A stretch of 64,000 nucleotides of DNA from Thalassospiraceae bacterium LMO-JJ14 (GTDB lineage Bacteria > Pseudomonadota > Alphaproteobacteria > Rhodospirillales > Casp-alpha2). The translations under genes were made by a program, and so were the position numbers. Of the stretch, positions 25,451 through 36,973 are shown piece after piece. The stretch spans positions 1,736,001-1,800,000 of the forward strand of contig CP134604.1 of NCBI GenBank assembly GCA_021555105.2, read 5' to 3'. The stretch's first letter is position 1, and the number at the start of each line of letters is the position of its first letter. The notes under the pieces are model-generated. The model was not told the DNA's origin. It worked only from the letters and a program-made list of their open reading frames with translations, and did not search any database.

Positions 25451-27826
25451 TCACTCTCGCGTTTTCAGAACTTCTATCATATCGAGTTTGTCGAGCCGCC
25501 GGCGTATCACCAATGCGCAGATTACCACCGTGCCCAATACGCCGACAGCCGCCAGCCCGGCGGTGGCATCGTGGACAACCAACGGCACGCGGAACAGCTC
25601 GGTTGAGAACTTTTCGGCGATATATTCGGATAAAAGATATCCGCATCCGACACCGACCGGCAGGGCGGCGAACGTCAGGATGCCCGTCTCGCCCAGCAGG
25701 ATGTAGGAGATCTCCGCCCGGTTGAACCCGAGAACCCGCAACGTCGCCAGCTCTCGGCTGCGTTCCGCGAGCGCAATGCGCAATGTGTTGTAGATGACGC
25801 CGAATGCCAGCGAACACGAAAACAGGGTATAGAAACCGATGAACACCATGATGTTCTTTTCGATGGTGTCGCGGAAAATGGTTATACCGGACTCGCGGAA
25901 ACTAACGGCGCTCAGGCGCGGTGTTTCCTTTAGTGCGCTCAGGAATGCGGCGCGTTCGGCTGCGTCGACCCGAACGTGAATCCAGTTTACCTGGCGGCTC
26001 TCCAGCAACAAACGGCTCAGGGCGTCGAGATGCATGTAAATCGGCGTATCGATATACGCCTCAAAGGTCTCGGCGACACGTAATTCGCGTATCGGACGGC
26101 GCCCTTCGAGAAGTTCGAGCCGGATCCAGTCGCCTTTGCCGACGCCCAGAACCCCGGCCATGCTGGTCGAGAGGACGACGCCGTTTTCCGGCAACGCGAG
26201 CGCGCCGCGTGTCACGTCGTGGATCGGCGCCAGACGTGCCGCTTCGGTGATGCCGATGACGCCATGACGGCGCGAGATGTGCCCGGCGTGTATCTTGGCT
26301 GAAACGACCCGTTGCCCCTCGACGGCCATGACGCCCGGTAGTGCGGCGACGTCGTGCAGTACCCGCAACGGTCCCGGCTCGAGCAGCGAGATCGTCGCGT
26401 CCTGATGACTGGCGCGGAAGAAATAGTCCTCGATCATTTCGTTAATCGCGTCGTCCCATTGTAAGGCCAGCAATAATACTGAAAGCGATAACGCGATCCC
26501 GAACATCGACAGAGCTGCACCGATCGGCCAGCGTCCGAGGCGGCGCAGTACCATCCGGGTCGGCTCATCCAGGGCGTCGGCGATACGTGTCCGTGCCAAC
26601 CAGCTCTTTCTATAGATCGGCGGTGCCGGCGGTCGCATCGCTTCGGCGGGCGGCAACGAAGCCGCGGCACGCACCGCACGCAGACTGCCGACGACGGCGG
26701 TCCCGATGCTGACGAGGAAGGAAATCGCATAGCTTTGCGGACTGGGGCGATAGATGAGAAACGGGAACTGATAGTTCTCGCCGTACATCGCCAGCATGAT
26801 TTGACCGAACCAGCTGCCGATGACGATGCCGATGGCTATGCCGAGGCAGGCGATGACCAGCACCATTTTGATGTAATGCCAGGCCACTGCGCGGTCGCTG
26901 TAACCGAATGCCTTGAACAGGCCGATTTCTTCGCGCTCCGTGGCGATCAGCCGGGTCATGATCATGTTGGTCAGGAACGCGGCGATGGCCAGGAAGATCG
27001 TCGGCAGAATCACGGCCATGGTGTCCGCCTGATCGATTTCATTCTGGACGAACCGGTTCGACAACTGCCGGTCCCTGGGAAAGGCTCCGGCGGATCCGTA
27101 CTTGGCGAGCAACGTATCCAGGCGGGCAACGACACGGTCCGGTTCAACGCTGCGGTTCAATGACAGCGAAATGTCGTTGAAGGCCCCTTCCATGTCGAAC
27201 GCACCGGCGAGTGCATCGCGGTTCATCCAAATCACGCCGAACCGTTTATCGTCCGGCATGATCGCGCCTGGGGCGATGACATAGATGAACTCAGGCGCGA
27301 GCGAATGTCCGACCACCGTCACCTTACGCTGCCGCCCGTTCAGCAGGATCGAAATTTTTGCACCGAGATTGAGGCCGTGTGCAGCGGCGAAGCGCTCGCC
27401 CAGCACAGCCTCGTCGACGCGGCCGGGGTGCGGTGGGCGCCCGGCGCTGAGCGCGATACGGTTGAGCAACGGGACGCCATCGTCAGGCAGGCTGACAATG
27501 CGTGCGGTGGCGGGCTCGGCAAATCCCGCGATATCGACGGTGGCGATATCGACGATGCGGGACTCCGCCTGTTTGACGCCCGGGATGTTGGCGATATCCA
27601 CGACAAGAGTTTCCGGCGCGCGCTTGACCGACGCGAACACGTCGGCGAAGCGATAGCGCTCGTAATAGGCGTCGGTCGTTTCCCGCAGGGCCTCACCCGA
27701 TGTCAGCGCGGTAATCAGTAACGCTACGCCGGATGCGATCACCATGGCGATGGCGATCACCTGGGCCCGCAACCGCCAGAGATCGCGCAGCAGCTTCTTG
27801 TCGATGGCGGAAAGGGCGTTCACCAC
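25451..27826 (-). CDS. ABC transporter permease with two FtsX domains
   Basis: A 791-residue inner-membrane protein. Helix 1 ([19 protein letters not shown]) leads into a large periplasmic MacB-PCD-like domain, followed by an FtsX module of three helices (about 270-390), a second periplasmic domain, and a second FtsX module (about 660-785, ending [29 protein letters not shown]). The MacB/LolCE family acts by coupling cytoplasmic ATP use to periplasmic movement rather than by threading substrate through the membrane. The start is GTG-GTG at 27826, overlapping the ATPase stop. With the ATPase and HlyD adaptor this makes a DevBCA-like exporter of unknown substrate. Confidence 0.9.
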   Translation of the reverse strand: MVNALSAIDKKLLRDLWRLRAQVIAIAMVIASGVALLITALTSGEALRETTDAYYERYRFADVFASVKRAPETLVVDIANIPGVKQAESRIVDIATVDIAGFAEPATARIVSLPDDGVPLLNRIALSAGRPPHPGRVDEAVLGERFAAAHGLNLGAKISILLNGRQRKVTVVGHSLAPEFIYVIAPGAIMPDDKRFGVIWMNRDALAGAFDMEGAFNDISLSLNRSVEPDRVVARLDTLLAKYGSAGAFPRDRQLSNRFVQNEIDQADTMAVILPTIFLAIAAFLTNMIMTRLIATEREEIGLFKAFGYSDRAVAWHYIKMVLVIACLGIAIGIVIGSWFGQIMLAMYGENYQFPFLIYRPSPQSYAISFLVSIGTAVVGSLRAVRAAASLPPAEAMRPPAPPIYRKSWLARTRIADALDEPTRMVLRRLGRWPIGAALSMFGIALSLSVLLLALQWDDAINEMIEDYFFRASHQDATISLLEPGPLRVLHDVAALPGVMAVEGQRVVSAKIHAGHISRRHGVIGITEAARLAPIHDVTRGALALPENGVVLSTSMAGVLGVGKGDWIRLELLEGRRPIRELRVAETFEAYIDTPIYMHLDALSRLLLESRQVNWIHVRVDAAERAAFLSALKETPRLSAVSFRESGITIFRDTIEKNIMVFIGFYTLFSCSLAFGVIYNTLRIALAERSRELATLRVLGFNRAEISYILLGETGILTFAALPVGVGCGYLLSEYIAEKFSTELFRVPLVVHDATAGLAAVGVLGTVVICALVIRRRLDKLDMIEVLKTRE

Positions 27827-28560
27827 GCCATCTCGCGCGCGAGGCGTTTGTTGGTATTGGTTTCGGTTCGGGCGATCTCACCATCGGCAAAATAAAAGAC
27901 CCGGTCGGCCATCCCGGAAATCACGGCGTTGTGGGTGATAATGGCGGTGTTGGTGCCGAGTTCGGCGTTCACCCGTTCCAGGGCATCGAGCACGAGAAGA
28001 CCGGTGGTACTGTCCAACGCCCCCGTCGGCTCGTCACACAGCAAGATGTCGGGCCGCTTGGCGATGGCGCGGGCGATGGCGACGCGCTGTTGTTCGCCGC
28101 CCGAGAGTTGCGCCGGGAAATGGTCCTGACGCTCCGCCAGGCCGACCAGGGCCAAAGCGTCTTCGGGTGCCATTGGATCGCGGGCGATTTCCGTGACCAA
28201 GGCCACGTTCTCGCGCGCGGTGAGGCTCGGGATCAGGTTGTAGAACTGGAACACGAACCCGACATGCTCGCGCCGGTATCGGGTTAGTTCACGCTCCGTC
28301 GCGCCGCTGATGGCGTGGTCGCGAAATACCACGGTACCGCCGCTCGGCGTATCCAGCCCGCCGATAATATTCAGAAACGTCGATTTGCCGCTGCCGGACG
28401 GCCCCAGCAGGACGACCAGTTCCCCCTCGTACAAATCCAGACTGACGTCGTGCAACGCATCGACACGGACTTCGCCCATGACGTAGATCTTGCTCAAATC
28501 CCGGACGCACAACGCTGAACGCGTCGGTGCCTCCGGCTGTGGCTGCCCGGCAGACGGCAT
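27820..28560 (-). CDS. ABC transporter ATP-binding protein (MacB/LolD-type)
   Basis: A 246-residue ATPase. Walker [10 protein letters not shown] (near residues 53-61), Q-loop in [19 protein letters not shown], signature [14 protein letters not shown], Walker [13 protein letters not shown] and H-loop in IITHN are all intact. The FQFYNL pattern and DEPTGALD place it in the LolD/MacB group that pairs with FtsX permeases. The ATG at 28560 follows AAAGGA at good spacing; a GTG at 28578 would add six residues. It is the first gene of the exporter operon. A near-consensus anaerobox lies about 85 bases upstream. Confidence 0.94.
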   Translation of the reverse strand: MPSAGQPQPEAPTRSALCVRDLSKIYVMGEVRVDALHDVSLDLYEGELVVLLGPSGSGKSTFLNIIGGLDTPSGGTVVFRDHAISGATERELTRYRREHVGFVFQFYNLIPSLTARENVALVTEIARDPMAPEDALALVGLAERQDHFPAQLSGGEQQRVAIARAIAKRPDILLCDEPTGALDSTTGLLVLDALERVNAELGTNTAIITHNAVISGMADRVFYFADGEIARTETNTNKRLAREMAW

Positions 28561-28641
28561 TTCTATCCTTTCGCGCACAACGGTGGGTGGCGATTTTCCT
28601 TAATATCAATCGCAGAATACGATCCATTGGTATCGCCGACG

Positions 28642-28655
28642 TTGACTCAGATCAA
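28642..28655. promoter_or_regulatory. FNR/FixK-like box upstream of ABC exporter
   Basis: TTGACTCAGATCAA matches the TTGAT-N4-ATCAA consensus at 9 of 10 fixed positions. It lies in the spacer upstream of the ABC ATPase gene, so oxygen-responsive Crp/FNR control is possible. Confidence 0.4.
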
Positions 28656-28729
28656 CTCCGCTTGGCGCAGCTTTACCTCGTATTTGCAGCGAAGCCCCCT
28701 CGCGATAGCGGGCGAGCCGTGTTGCTTCG

Positions 28730-28764
28730 GGATATGCGGGATGTCTCAGGATATGCGGGATGTC
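28730..28764. repeat. 16-bp direct repeat
   Basis: GGATATGCGGGATGTC occurs at 28730-28745 and 28749-28764, in the spacer between the ABC operon and cytochrome c'. Its role is unknown. Confidence 0.8.
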
Positions 28765-28781
28765 AGGCGGACATTACCCGC

Positions 28782-28825
28782 AACGTCTCTGAACGCACGC
28801 CCGTCGAGCATGGTTCAGAGACGTT
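28782..28825 (-). terminator. Inverted repeat after cytochrome c' gene
   Basis: AACGTCTCTGAAC (28782-28794) pairs perfectly with GTTCAGAGACGTT (28813-28825). It lies 17 bases past the stop codon of the leftward cytochrome c' gene and is a likely transcript end or stabiliser, although it has no long T-run. Confidence 0.6.
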
Positions 28826-28841
28826 CGGAAGGTGCGCGGGA

Positions 28842-29300
28842 TTATTTCTTTTCGCGGAAGTTGTCGTGGCACGTCTTGCAGGCGTTCTTGCCGAGCGCGC
28901 CGAGCTGCGCACCGATCGCACCCTTGTCGCCGGACTGCGCCGCTGCGGCCAGTTTGTCGGCCTCGGCGATAAACGCCATGGTGACTTTCTTGAAGTCTTC
29001 AGGCTTTTCCCAGACAGCCATCAGGGCTTCCGTCTTGCCGTCCATGGCACTCGATTCCTTGGGGAATGCGCCTGCGGTGGCTTTGGCAAGACCGGCCATT
29101 GCCGTGGCATGCGTGCCAAGGTCCTTCATGTCGCCGGCCTGGCCTTTGACGATCAGCGACATTGCCTTCATGTGACCGCCGACGGCCTTCATGACAGACT
29201 TGCGGTATGTAATGTCATCCTCGCTGGCAGAGGCGATACCTGCGCTTGTGACAAGCACGCCAGCGGCAAGGATGGAAAACAGGGCTTTCTTCATCGTCAT
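28842..29300 (-). CDS. Cytochrome c' (c-556 type)
   Basis: A 152-residue periplasmic cytochrome with a signal peptide (MKKALFSILAAGVLVTSAGIASA). It has a four-helix bundle and a single heme site near the C-terminus, CKTCHDNFREKK, which is diagnostic of cytochrome c'/c-556. The distal Met expected in the N-terminal helix is present (YRKSVMKAVGGHMKAM). These proteins bind NO or act as small electron carriers. Start ATG at 29300 or the in-frame ATG at 29294; GGAG lies about 10 bases upstream of the first. Divergent from the LOG gene. An inverted repeat follows the stop. Confidence 0.93.
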   Translation of the reverse strand: MTMKKALFSILAAGVLVTSAGIASASEDDITYRKSVMKAVGGHMKAMSLIVKGQAGDMKDLGTHATAMAGLAKATAGAFPKESSAMDGKTEALMAVWEKPEDFKKVTMAFIAEADKLAAAAQSGDKGAIGAQLGALGKNACKTCHDNFREKK

Positions 29301-29459
29301 TCAAAATCACTCCAATTCCCTCGGCATGGTCATTCGGCTGGAAGCCCGGTGCCGATTGGGGTAAATATGGCCTCCAGCAACAGACAATATAGCCGTTTGG
29401 TGCGCATTCCACGTATCACACTATTGTGAACGTTATCAGCAGGCGAAGCGAAAGGCACT

Positions 29460-30044
29460 ATGAGCTTTCCATCGAGCATTGCCGTTTTTTGCGGCTCCAA
29501 GGCCGGACACGATCCGATGCAGATCGAAACCGCGCGGAACCTTGGCCGGGAAATGGCCGGGCGCGGGATTGAATTGATTTACGGCGGCGGGCGTGTCGGA
29601 CTGATGGGAGCCGTCGCGGATTCCGTGCAGGAAGCAGGCGGCGCCGTCACCGGCATTATTCCCGATTTCCTGATGCAGCGCGAAGTCGGTAACACCAAGG
29701 TCGACACCCTTGAAGTGACCGACAGCATGCACAGCCGCAAGCGGCGCATGTTCGATCTGGCCGACGCCTTTATCTCGCTCGCGGGCGGTCTCGGCACGCT
29801 CGACGAAACCATCGAGATCATCACCTGGAAGCAGCTGAAACTGCACGACAAGCCGGTCATCGTCATCAGCGTCGGCGGGTATTGGGACTTCCTGAAGACG
29901 ACCACGGCGCATTTCACCGATGCCGGTTATGCCTATGCCAGCGATGCCGACCTGTTCCATGTCGTCGACAGCGTCGACGCCGCGTTCGAGGTCCTGAAGC
30001 ATGCGGCCCCGTCCACACCCGGCGCTTCGAGCGAAAGACTGTGA
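29460..30044 (+). CDS. LOG-family nucleotide 5'-monophosphate phosphoribohydrolase
   Basis: A 194-residue Rossmann-fold protein of the TIGR00730/LOG family. It has IAVFCGSKAGHDP at the N-terminus, IELIYGGGRVGLMG, the catalytic Arg/Glu region MHSRKRRMFDLADAFISLAGGLGTLDE (close to the PGGxGTxxE motif, with Ala in place of Pro) and a WKQL segment. Members cleave cytokinin riboside or other nucleoside monophosphates at the N-glycosidic bond, and some hydrolyse AMP. Cytoplasmic. The stop at 30044 overlaps a GTG (30041) that could start the following oxygenase gene, so the two are probably co-translated. Confidence 0.9.
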   Translation: MSFPSSIAVFCGSKAGHDPMQIETARNLGREMAGRGIELIYGGGRVGLMGAVADSVQEAGGAVTGIIPDFLMQREVGNTKVDTLEVTDSMHSRKRRMFDLADAFISLAGGLGTLDETIEIITWKQLKLHDKPVIVISVGGYWDFLKTTTAHFTDAGYAYASDADLFHVVDSVDAAFEVLKHAAPSTPGASSERL

Positions 30045-30046
30045 CG

Positions 30047-30997
30047 ATGGCCATTCCGATGATCGACCTGTCACGCATGGACGAGGCCGGAGCGGCCCGG
30101 GCCATCGATGCGGCGTGCCGGGAAGCGGGATTTTTCCATGTCGCCGGTCACGGCATCGACCCGATGCTGACGGCCGGGATGTTCGATGTCATGCAGGCGT
30201 TTTTCGAGCAGCCGCTTGATTTCAAGCAGCGCTATCACATCCGCTTTTCGCATCCGCATCAGCGCGGCTATGTCCCAGTGTTCGAGGAAAACCTCGGCGA
30301 GGATGCGGCCACCGACTTCAAGGAAAGCTTCGATCTCGGCGTCGATCTTGCGCCCGATCATCCGGACGTCATGGCCGGTAAGCCGTTCCAGGCGCCCAAC
30401 GTCTGGCCCGACATGGCGGCGTTCCGGGCCACGGTCTCGGCCTACCATGCCGAGATGCTGCGGCTTGGCGACAGGCTTGTGAAGTTGACGGCGCTGGGCC
30501 TCGGGCTGGAGCGGCATTTTTTCGATCCGGCGATGGCCGATCCGGTGGCCAATCTCAGGCTGTTGCATTACCCGCCGCGCGTCCCGGACGCGGATGTCGT
30601 CGGTTGCGGCGCACATACGGATTACGGCTTTCTGACCATCCTCGCGCAGGACGGCGTCGGCGGCCTGCAGGTCGAAGGCGAGGGCGGTGCATGGATCGAT
30701 ATACCACCGCTGGCCGACGCCTTCGTCGTCAACCTGGGCGATCTTCTGACGCGTTGGACGGCGGGGCTGTACCGGGCGCGCCGCCACAAGGTCACAGGCG
30801 CCGGGGTGCGGGACCGCTATTCGATCCCGTTTTTCCTCGACCCCAACGTGGATGCGATGATTGAAACGGTGCCGACGTGCCGCGGGCTGTCCGGTGCCGA
30901 CGCCGCACCGGTATCGGCCGGGGCCTTCCTGCAGAGCCGTTTCGACGACACCTTCAATTACCGTGAAAAGACGCCCGCGCACCTTGCCAGCAACTGA
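30047..30997 (+). CDS. 2-oxoglutarate/Fe(II)-dependent oxygenase (isopenicillin N synthase-like)
   Basis: A 316-residue oxygenase. It opens with [13 protein letters not shown] and [11 protein letters not shown], the DIOX-N pattern, then the double-stranded beta-helix with iron ligands His and Asp in [16 protein letters not shown] and the distal His in [10 protein letters not shown]. The 2-oxoglutarate-binding Arg-x-Ser is in [12 protein letters not shown]. The family hydroxylates or desaturates varied small molecules, and the substrate is unknown here. The start is ATG 30047 or the overlapping GTG 30041 (GTGA with the LOG stop). Pairing with a LOG-type protein suggests a nucleoside or purine-derived substrate, but that is speculative. 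Confidence 0.9.
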   Translation: MAIPMIDLSRMDEAGAARAIDAACREAGFFHVAGHGIDPMLTAGMFDVMQAFFEQPLDFKQRYHIRFSHPHQRGYVPVFEENLGEDAATDFKESFDLGVDLAPDHPDVMAGKPFQAPNVWPDMAAFRATVSAYHAEMLRLGDRLVKLTALGLGLERHFFDPAMADPVANLRLLHYPPRVPDADVVGCGAHTDYGFLTILAQDGVGGLQVEGEGGAWIDIPPLADAFVVNLGDLLTRWTAGLYRARRHKVTGAGVRDRYSIPFFLDPNVDAMIETVPTCRGLSGADAAPVSAGAFLQSRFDDTFNYREKTPAHLASN

Positions 30998-31083
30998 CCT
31001 GCACCGTATGTTGCGGCGCAGCAAAGTCGTGCGCGAAGTGGTCACGGCGCAGCGCCCCGGCGTCAGCTCAGGAGAACACCATC

Positions 31084-32304
31084 ATGTCGAAGATTGAGGT
31101 CAAAAATCCGATTGTCGAACTCGACGGCGACGAGATGACGCGGATCATCTGGGAATTCATCAAGGACAAGCTGATCCTGCCGTATCTCAAGGTGGATCTG
31201 AAATATTATGACCTGAGCATACAGAAACGCGACGAGACCGACGACCAGATCACCATCGATTCCGCGAACGCCATCAAGCAGTACGGCGTCGGCGTCAAAT
31301 GCGCGACGATCACGCCGGACGAACAGCGCGTCGAGGAATTCGGCCTGAAACAGATGTGGCGTTCGCCGAACGGCACCATCCGCAACATCCTCGGCGGCAC
31401 CGTGTTTCGCCAGCCGATCATCTGCAGGAACGTGCCGCGCCTGGTGCCGGGCTGGACCAAGCCGGTGGTCATCGGCCGCCATGCCTTCGGCGATCAGTAC
31501 CGCGCCACCGATTTCCTGTTCCCGGGGGCCGGCAAGCTGACCATGAAGTTCGAACCCGCCGACGGCAGCGAGGCGATCGAGCGCGAAGTGTTCGACGCGC
31601 CCAGTGCCGGGGTCGCGATGGGGATGTACAATCTGGACGAAAGCATCATCGGCTTTGCGCGGGCGTGTCTGAACTACGGTCTCAGCGTCGGCTGGCCGGT
31701 GTATCTGTCGACCAAGAACACGATTCTCAAGGCCTATGACGGCCGCTTCAAGGACCTGTTCGAGGAAGTCTACCAGTCGGAATTCAAGGACGCCTTCGAG
31801 AAAGCCGGGATCACCTATCAGCACCGCCTGATCGACGACATGGTGGCTTGCGCCATGAAGTGGGAAGGCGGCTATGTCTGGGCCTGCAAGAACTATGACG
31901 GTGACGTGCAGTCCGACACCGTGGCGCAGGGCTTCGGCTCGCTTGGGCTGATGACGTCGGTTTTGCTGACGCCGGACGGCAAGACGGTCGAGGCCGAGGC
32001 CGCGCACGGCACCGTGACGCGCCACTATCGCCAGCATCAGCAGGGCAAGGAAACCTCGACCAACCCGATCGCCTCGATCTTTGCGTGGACCCGCGCACTG
32101 GCCTATCGCGGCAAGTTCGACGCCACGCCCGAAGTGACGCAGTTCGCCGAAACCCTGGAAAAAGTCTGCATCGACACCGTCGAGAGCGGTTTCATGACCA
32201 AGGACCTGGCGCTGCTGGTCGGCCCCGAACAGGGCTGGATGACGACGCAGTCGTTCCTCGCCAAGATCGACGACAATCTGAAAGCGGCGATGGACCGAGG
32301 CTGA
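31084..32304 (+). CDS. icd: NADP-dependent isocitrate dehydrogenase, dimeric eukaryote-type
   Basis: A 406-residue TCA-cycle enzyme converting isocitrate to 2-oxoglutarate and CO2. It is full length and of the subfamily II form found in alphaproteobacteria and mitochondria: [20 protein letters not shown] start, [16 protein letters not shown] (substrate-binding Ser-Asn-Arg), [12 protein letters not shown] and [13 protein letters not shown]. The metal-binding Asp residues in DDMVA and NYDGDVQSD are intact. AGGAG lies upstream of the ATG at 31084. It is followed at once by a repeat-filled spacer. A second, unrelated NADP-IDH is encoded 2.3 kb downstream. Confidence 0.97.
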   Translation: MSKIEVKNPIVELDGDEMTRIIWEFIKDKLILPYLKVDLKYYDLSIQKRDETDDQITIDSANAIKQYGVGVKCATITPDEQRVEEFGLKQMWRSPNGTIRNILGGTVFRQPIICRNVPRLVPGWTKPVVIGRHAFGDQYRATDFLFPGAGKLTMKFEPADGSEAIEREVFDAPSAGVAMGMYNLDESIIGFARACLNYGLSVGWPVYLSTKNTILKAYDGRFKDLFEEVYQSEFKDAFEKAGITYQHRLIDDMVACAMKWEGGYVWACKNYDGDVQSDTVAQGFGSLGLMTSVLLTPDGKTVEAEAAHGTVTRHYRQHQQGKETSTNPIASIFAWTRALAYRGKFDATPEVTQFAETLEKVCIDTVESGFMTKDLALLVGPEQGWMTTQSFLAKIDDNLKAAMDRG

Positions 32305-32317
32305 GGGTTCATGCTTC

Positions 32318-32430
32318 GAGACGGCCTGACGGCCTCCTCAGCATGAGGTGCTTGTCTATTCCTCATCCTGAGGAGCGGCGCAGCCGCGTCTCGAAGGATG
32401 CGTATGGATGCTGAATCACGTTCAGCATGA
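32318..32430. repeat. Dispersed palindromic repeat cluster
   Basis: The spacer carries two REP-like units: CATGCTTCGAGACGGCC...CCTCAGCATGAGG followed by CCTCATCCTGAGGAG...GTCTCGAAGGATG, and then GGATGCTGAATCACGTTCAGCATGAC. Similar units recur at 15827 and 57164. No gene is present here. Confidence 0.75.
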
Positions 32431-32504
32431 CGGTTATTGGTTGGTTTCTGCTTCGCCGCTCCCGCGCATCTGCTAGAATGCTTTTCTCAAGTGGAGGAAG
32501 ACCA

Positions 32505-33374
32505 ATGCGCGCCTTTTTTCTCCTGCTGCTGACATTGTTGATTCTGAACGCCGTCCCGGCCAACGGGCGGGCGGCGGAGATGGACGCCTACATCGCCGAG
32601 GCCGAGAAAGTCCTGCAGCGCCTGCGCGGCGAAATGATGCAGGAAATGGTCAACGCGCAGCAGCACGGGCCGGCGGCGGCGATCGACGTCTGCCGCCACC
32701 TGGCGCCGGAAATTAATTCAAAGATCGAACAGGAGACCGGCTGGACGCTGCGGCGCACCGGATTGCGGGTGCGCAACGCTGCGAATGCGCCGAACGATGA
32801 TGAAAAGTCGCTGATGCAGGCTTTCGAGCTCAAGGCCATGGCTGGGCAGCCGCCGCAACTGCTGCGCACGGCGCGGATCATCGAACAGGATGGCGAAAAG
32901 GTCTTTCACCTGATGCAGGCGGTGCCGATGCTCGACACCTGCCAAGGCTGCCATGGCTCGAACATCGATCCGGAAACGCAGAAGCGCATTCTTGAGCTGT
33001 ACCCGGACGACGACGCCAGCGGTTATGCACTCGGCGATATCCGCGGCGCGTTTTCGCTCTACAAGCCCGTGGACGCCTTCGATACAGCCCTGGCGGCGCC
33101 GGTGACGCTGGCGTCGCTCGGCTACAAACCGACCCGCGATCCCGCCGCCAGGGGGGATGCGACCGTCGGCGAAGGCCTTTACGAACGCTACTGCGAGAGC
33201 TGCCATGCGCCGGCCGATCTGGCGCGCCATGTCTTTCCCGACCCGGAAAAGAAACCCGACGCCGAAGTGTGCCGGTTTCTCGGCACCCACGGCATGACCA
33301 AGGGACAGGAAGACTGTGACGTCACGGCGTACCTCAAGGATATCGCCCGCTTCCTCGCCGCGCACGGGCGCTGA
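32505..33374 (+). CDS. DUF3365 (Tll0287-like) protein fused to a cytochrome c domain
   Basis: A 289-residue periplasmic protein. A signal peptide (MRAFFLLLLTLLILNAVPANGRAAE) is followed by a Tll0287-like/DUF3365 heme-binding domain (about 25-200) with VCRHLAPEIN, TLRRTGLRVRNAANAP and a c-type heme site CQGCHG. A class I cytochrome c domain comes next (about 215-285) with ERYCESCHAP and a candidate Met ligand in GTHGMTKGQE. It thus has two CxxCH sites. The Tll0287 fold is a proposed redox or gas sensor module; fusion to cytochrome c suggests electron transfer or sensing. GGAGGAAG precedes the ATG at 32505; the upstream frame to 32427 is repeat DNA. Confidence 0.9.
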   Translation: MRAFFLLLLTLLILNAVPANGRAAEMDAYIAEAEKVLQRLRGEMMQEMVNAQQHGPAAAIDVCRHLAPEINSKIEQETGWTLRRTGLRVRNAANAPNDDEKSLMQAFELKAMAGQPPQLLRTARIIEQDGEKVFHLMQAVPMLDTCQGCHGSNIDPETQKRILELYPDDDASGYALGDIRGAFSLYKPVDAFDTALAAPVTLASLGYKPTRDPAARGDATVGEGLYERYCESCHAPADLARHVFPDPEKKPDAEVCRFLGTHGMTKGQEDCDVTAYLKDIARFLAAHGR

Positions 33375-33409
33375 CGGGAGAGAACAAGCGGCTCCGTTTC
33401 GCGCCCCCT

Positions 33410-33515
33410 CTCCCGGCGCGCTGCCGCGCGCCACCCTCTCCCCAGGGAGAGGGCTGTTTGTGCGTGAGTCCCCTCTCCCTTGGGAGAGGGACAGAGAGAG
33501 GGGGCGTGCGGCGAG
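33410..33515. repeat. CCTCTCCC-type palindromic repeats
   Basis: The spacer upstream of the SDR gene contains GCGCGCTGCCGCGCGC, CCCTCTCCCCAGGGAGAGGG and CCTCTCCCTTGGGAGAGG palindromes. Related units occur at 34400-34520 and 36822-36892. Confidence 0.75.
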
Positions 33516-33589
33516 GGGCGTTGGCCTTCCGCAAAACTTCCGCCAAGATGTCCCCGTCAAAACACAACATCATCAGGGGAGAGACGTTC

Positions 33590-34390
33590 ATGTCGGGCAG
33601 GCTCGAAGGTAAGGTCGCGATCATCACGGGGGCCGGATGCGTTGGGCCGGGGTGGGGCAACGGGCGCGCGGAATGCGTTCGTTTTTCGCAAGAGGGCGCC
33701 AAGATTTTCGCCGTCGACCTGACCGCCGAGCCGATGGCGGAAACGCTGGCGCGCGTCGCCGACGTCGGCGGCGAGATCGAAACGCACCTCTGCGACGTCA
33801 CCGACAAGGCTCAGGTCGACGCCATGGTCGACGCCTGCATCGCGCGCTTCGGGCGCGTCGATATCCTGATCAACAATGTCGGCGGCTCGGCGCGCGGCGG
33901 CCCGGTCGAAATGGACGAGGAAACCTGGGACAACCAGATGTCGTTCAACCTGAAATCCGTTTATCTGTGCTGCAAGGCGGTGCTGCCGCATATGGAAGAA
34001 CAGGGGTCCGGCGTGATCATCAACACCGGCTCGTCGGCGGGGCTGCGCTGGACAGGCGTGCCGCAGTCGGCCTATGCGGCGGCCAAGGCGGGGATCATCC
34101 ATTTTTCCAAGGTTCTGGCCGTACAGTACGCGCCCAAGGGCATCCGCGTCTGCACCGTCGTGCCGGGGCAGATGCACACGCCGATGGTCGCGGCACGCCT
34201 CGCCGGGCAGCATGCCGGCGGCGACGTCGAGGGGCTTTTGAAGAAGCGTCAGGCGCGCATTCCCTTGGGCTTCATGGGCGACGGGCGCGACATCGCCAAC
34301 GCCGCGCTGTTCCTGTGTTCCGACGAGGCGCGCTTCATCACCGCGACCGAGCTTGTCGTCGATGGGGGCATGACGGCCCGGTGCGACTAG
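33590..34390 (+). CDS. Short-chain dehydrogenase/reductase (SDR)
   Basis: A 266-residue NAD(P)-dependent oxidoreductase. The cofactor loop is KVAIITGAGCVGPGWGNGRA (a TGxxxGxG variant with an insertion), and then come NNVGGSARGG (NNAG equivalent), catalytic Ser in INTGSSAGLRW and YAAAK (Tyr and Lys), plus the C-terminal DIANAALFLCSDEARFITATELVVDGG. The acidic residue after strand 2 (FAVDLTAEP) favours NAD(H). The substrate is unknown. GGGGAGAG precedes the ATG at 33590. It stands alone between two repeat-filled spacers, with isocitrate dehydrogenase genes on both sides. Confidence 0.92.
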   Translation: MSGRLEGKVAIITGAGCVGPGWGNGRAECVRFSQEGAKIFAVDLTAEPMAETLARVADVGGEIETHLCDVTDKAQVDAMVDACIARFGRVDILINNVGGSARGGPVEMDEETWDNQMSFNLKSVYLCCKAVLPHMEEQGSGVIINTGSSAGLRWTGVPQSAYAAAKAGIIHFSKVLAVQYAPKGIRVCTVVPGQMHTPMVAARLAGQHAGGDVEGLLKKRQARIPLGFMGDGRDIANAALFLCSDEARFITATELVVDGGMTARCD

Positions 34391-34394
34391 GGCT

Positions 34395-34525
34395 CTTAAA
34401 AACCCCCCTCACCTAACCTCTCCCCCTTGAAGGGGGAGAGGGATGAGTGATGGTATCCGATCCGAGAGTCCCTCTCCCCTGCGATAGCGGGGGAGAGGAC
34501 AGGTGAGGGGGCTTTCCGCAGACCT
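34395..34525. repeat. CCTCTCCC-type palindromic repeats
   Basis: CCTCTCCCCCTTGAAGGGGGAGAGG and CCCTCTCCCCTGCGATAGCGGGGGAGAGG-like hairpins fill the spacer between the SDR gene and the monomeric isocitrate dehydrogenase gene. No gene is present here. Confidence 0.75.
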
Positions 34526-34579
34526 TGCCAAACGCCCGGCTGGGTAAGATTATGCGCCGAATTTTCAATATGAGGGTGA

Positions 34580-36811
<2,232 letters not shown>

Positions 36812-36821
36812 GCATTCAAAG

Positions 36822-36892
36822 GTCCCCTCTCCCGGCACGTTTCACACGCCCCCTCTCCCCGGGGAGGGTGAAAGGGAGAGGGGCTTGTGTCT
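36822..36892. repeat. CCTCTCCC-type palindromic repeats
   Basis: CCCCTCTCCCGGCACG, CCCCTCTCCCCGGGGAGGG and GGGAGAGGGG units follow the monomeric IDH stop codon. They can form a hairpin that ends the transcript. Confidence 0.7.
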
Positions 36893-36973
36893 GTTTCTGA
36901 AGGCTGCCGAACACTGCATTTGCAGCTCGAAGCAATATAACCGTATCCTGTCGTCATCAGGGCGTGTGGGGAT

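Noticed and set aside
33375-33589. Possible CRISPR-like repeat array
   Set aside because: The repeats are irregular palindromes without constant spacing or unique spacers, and no cas genes are present.
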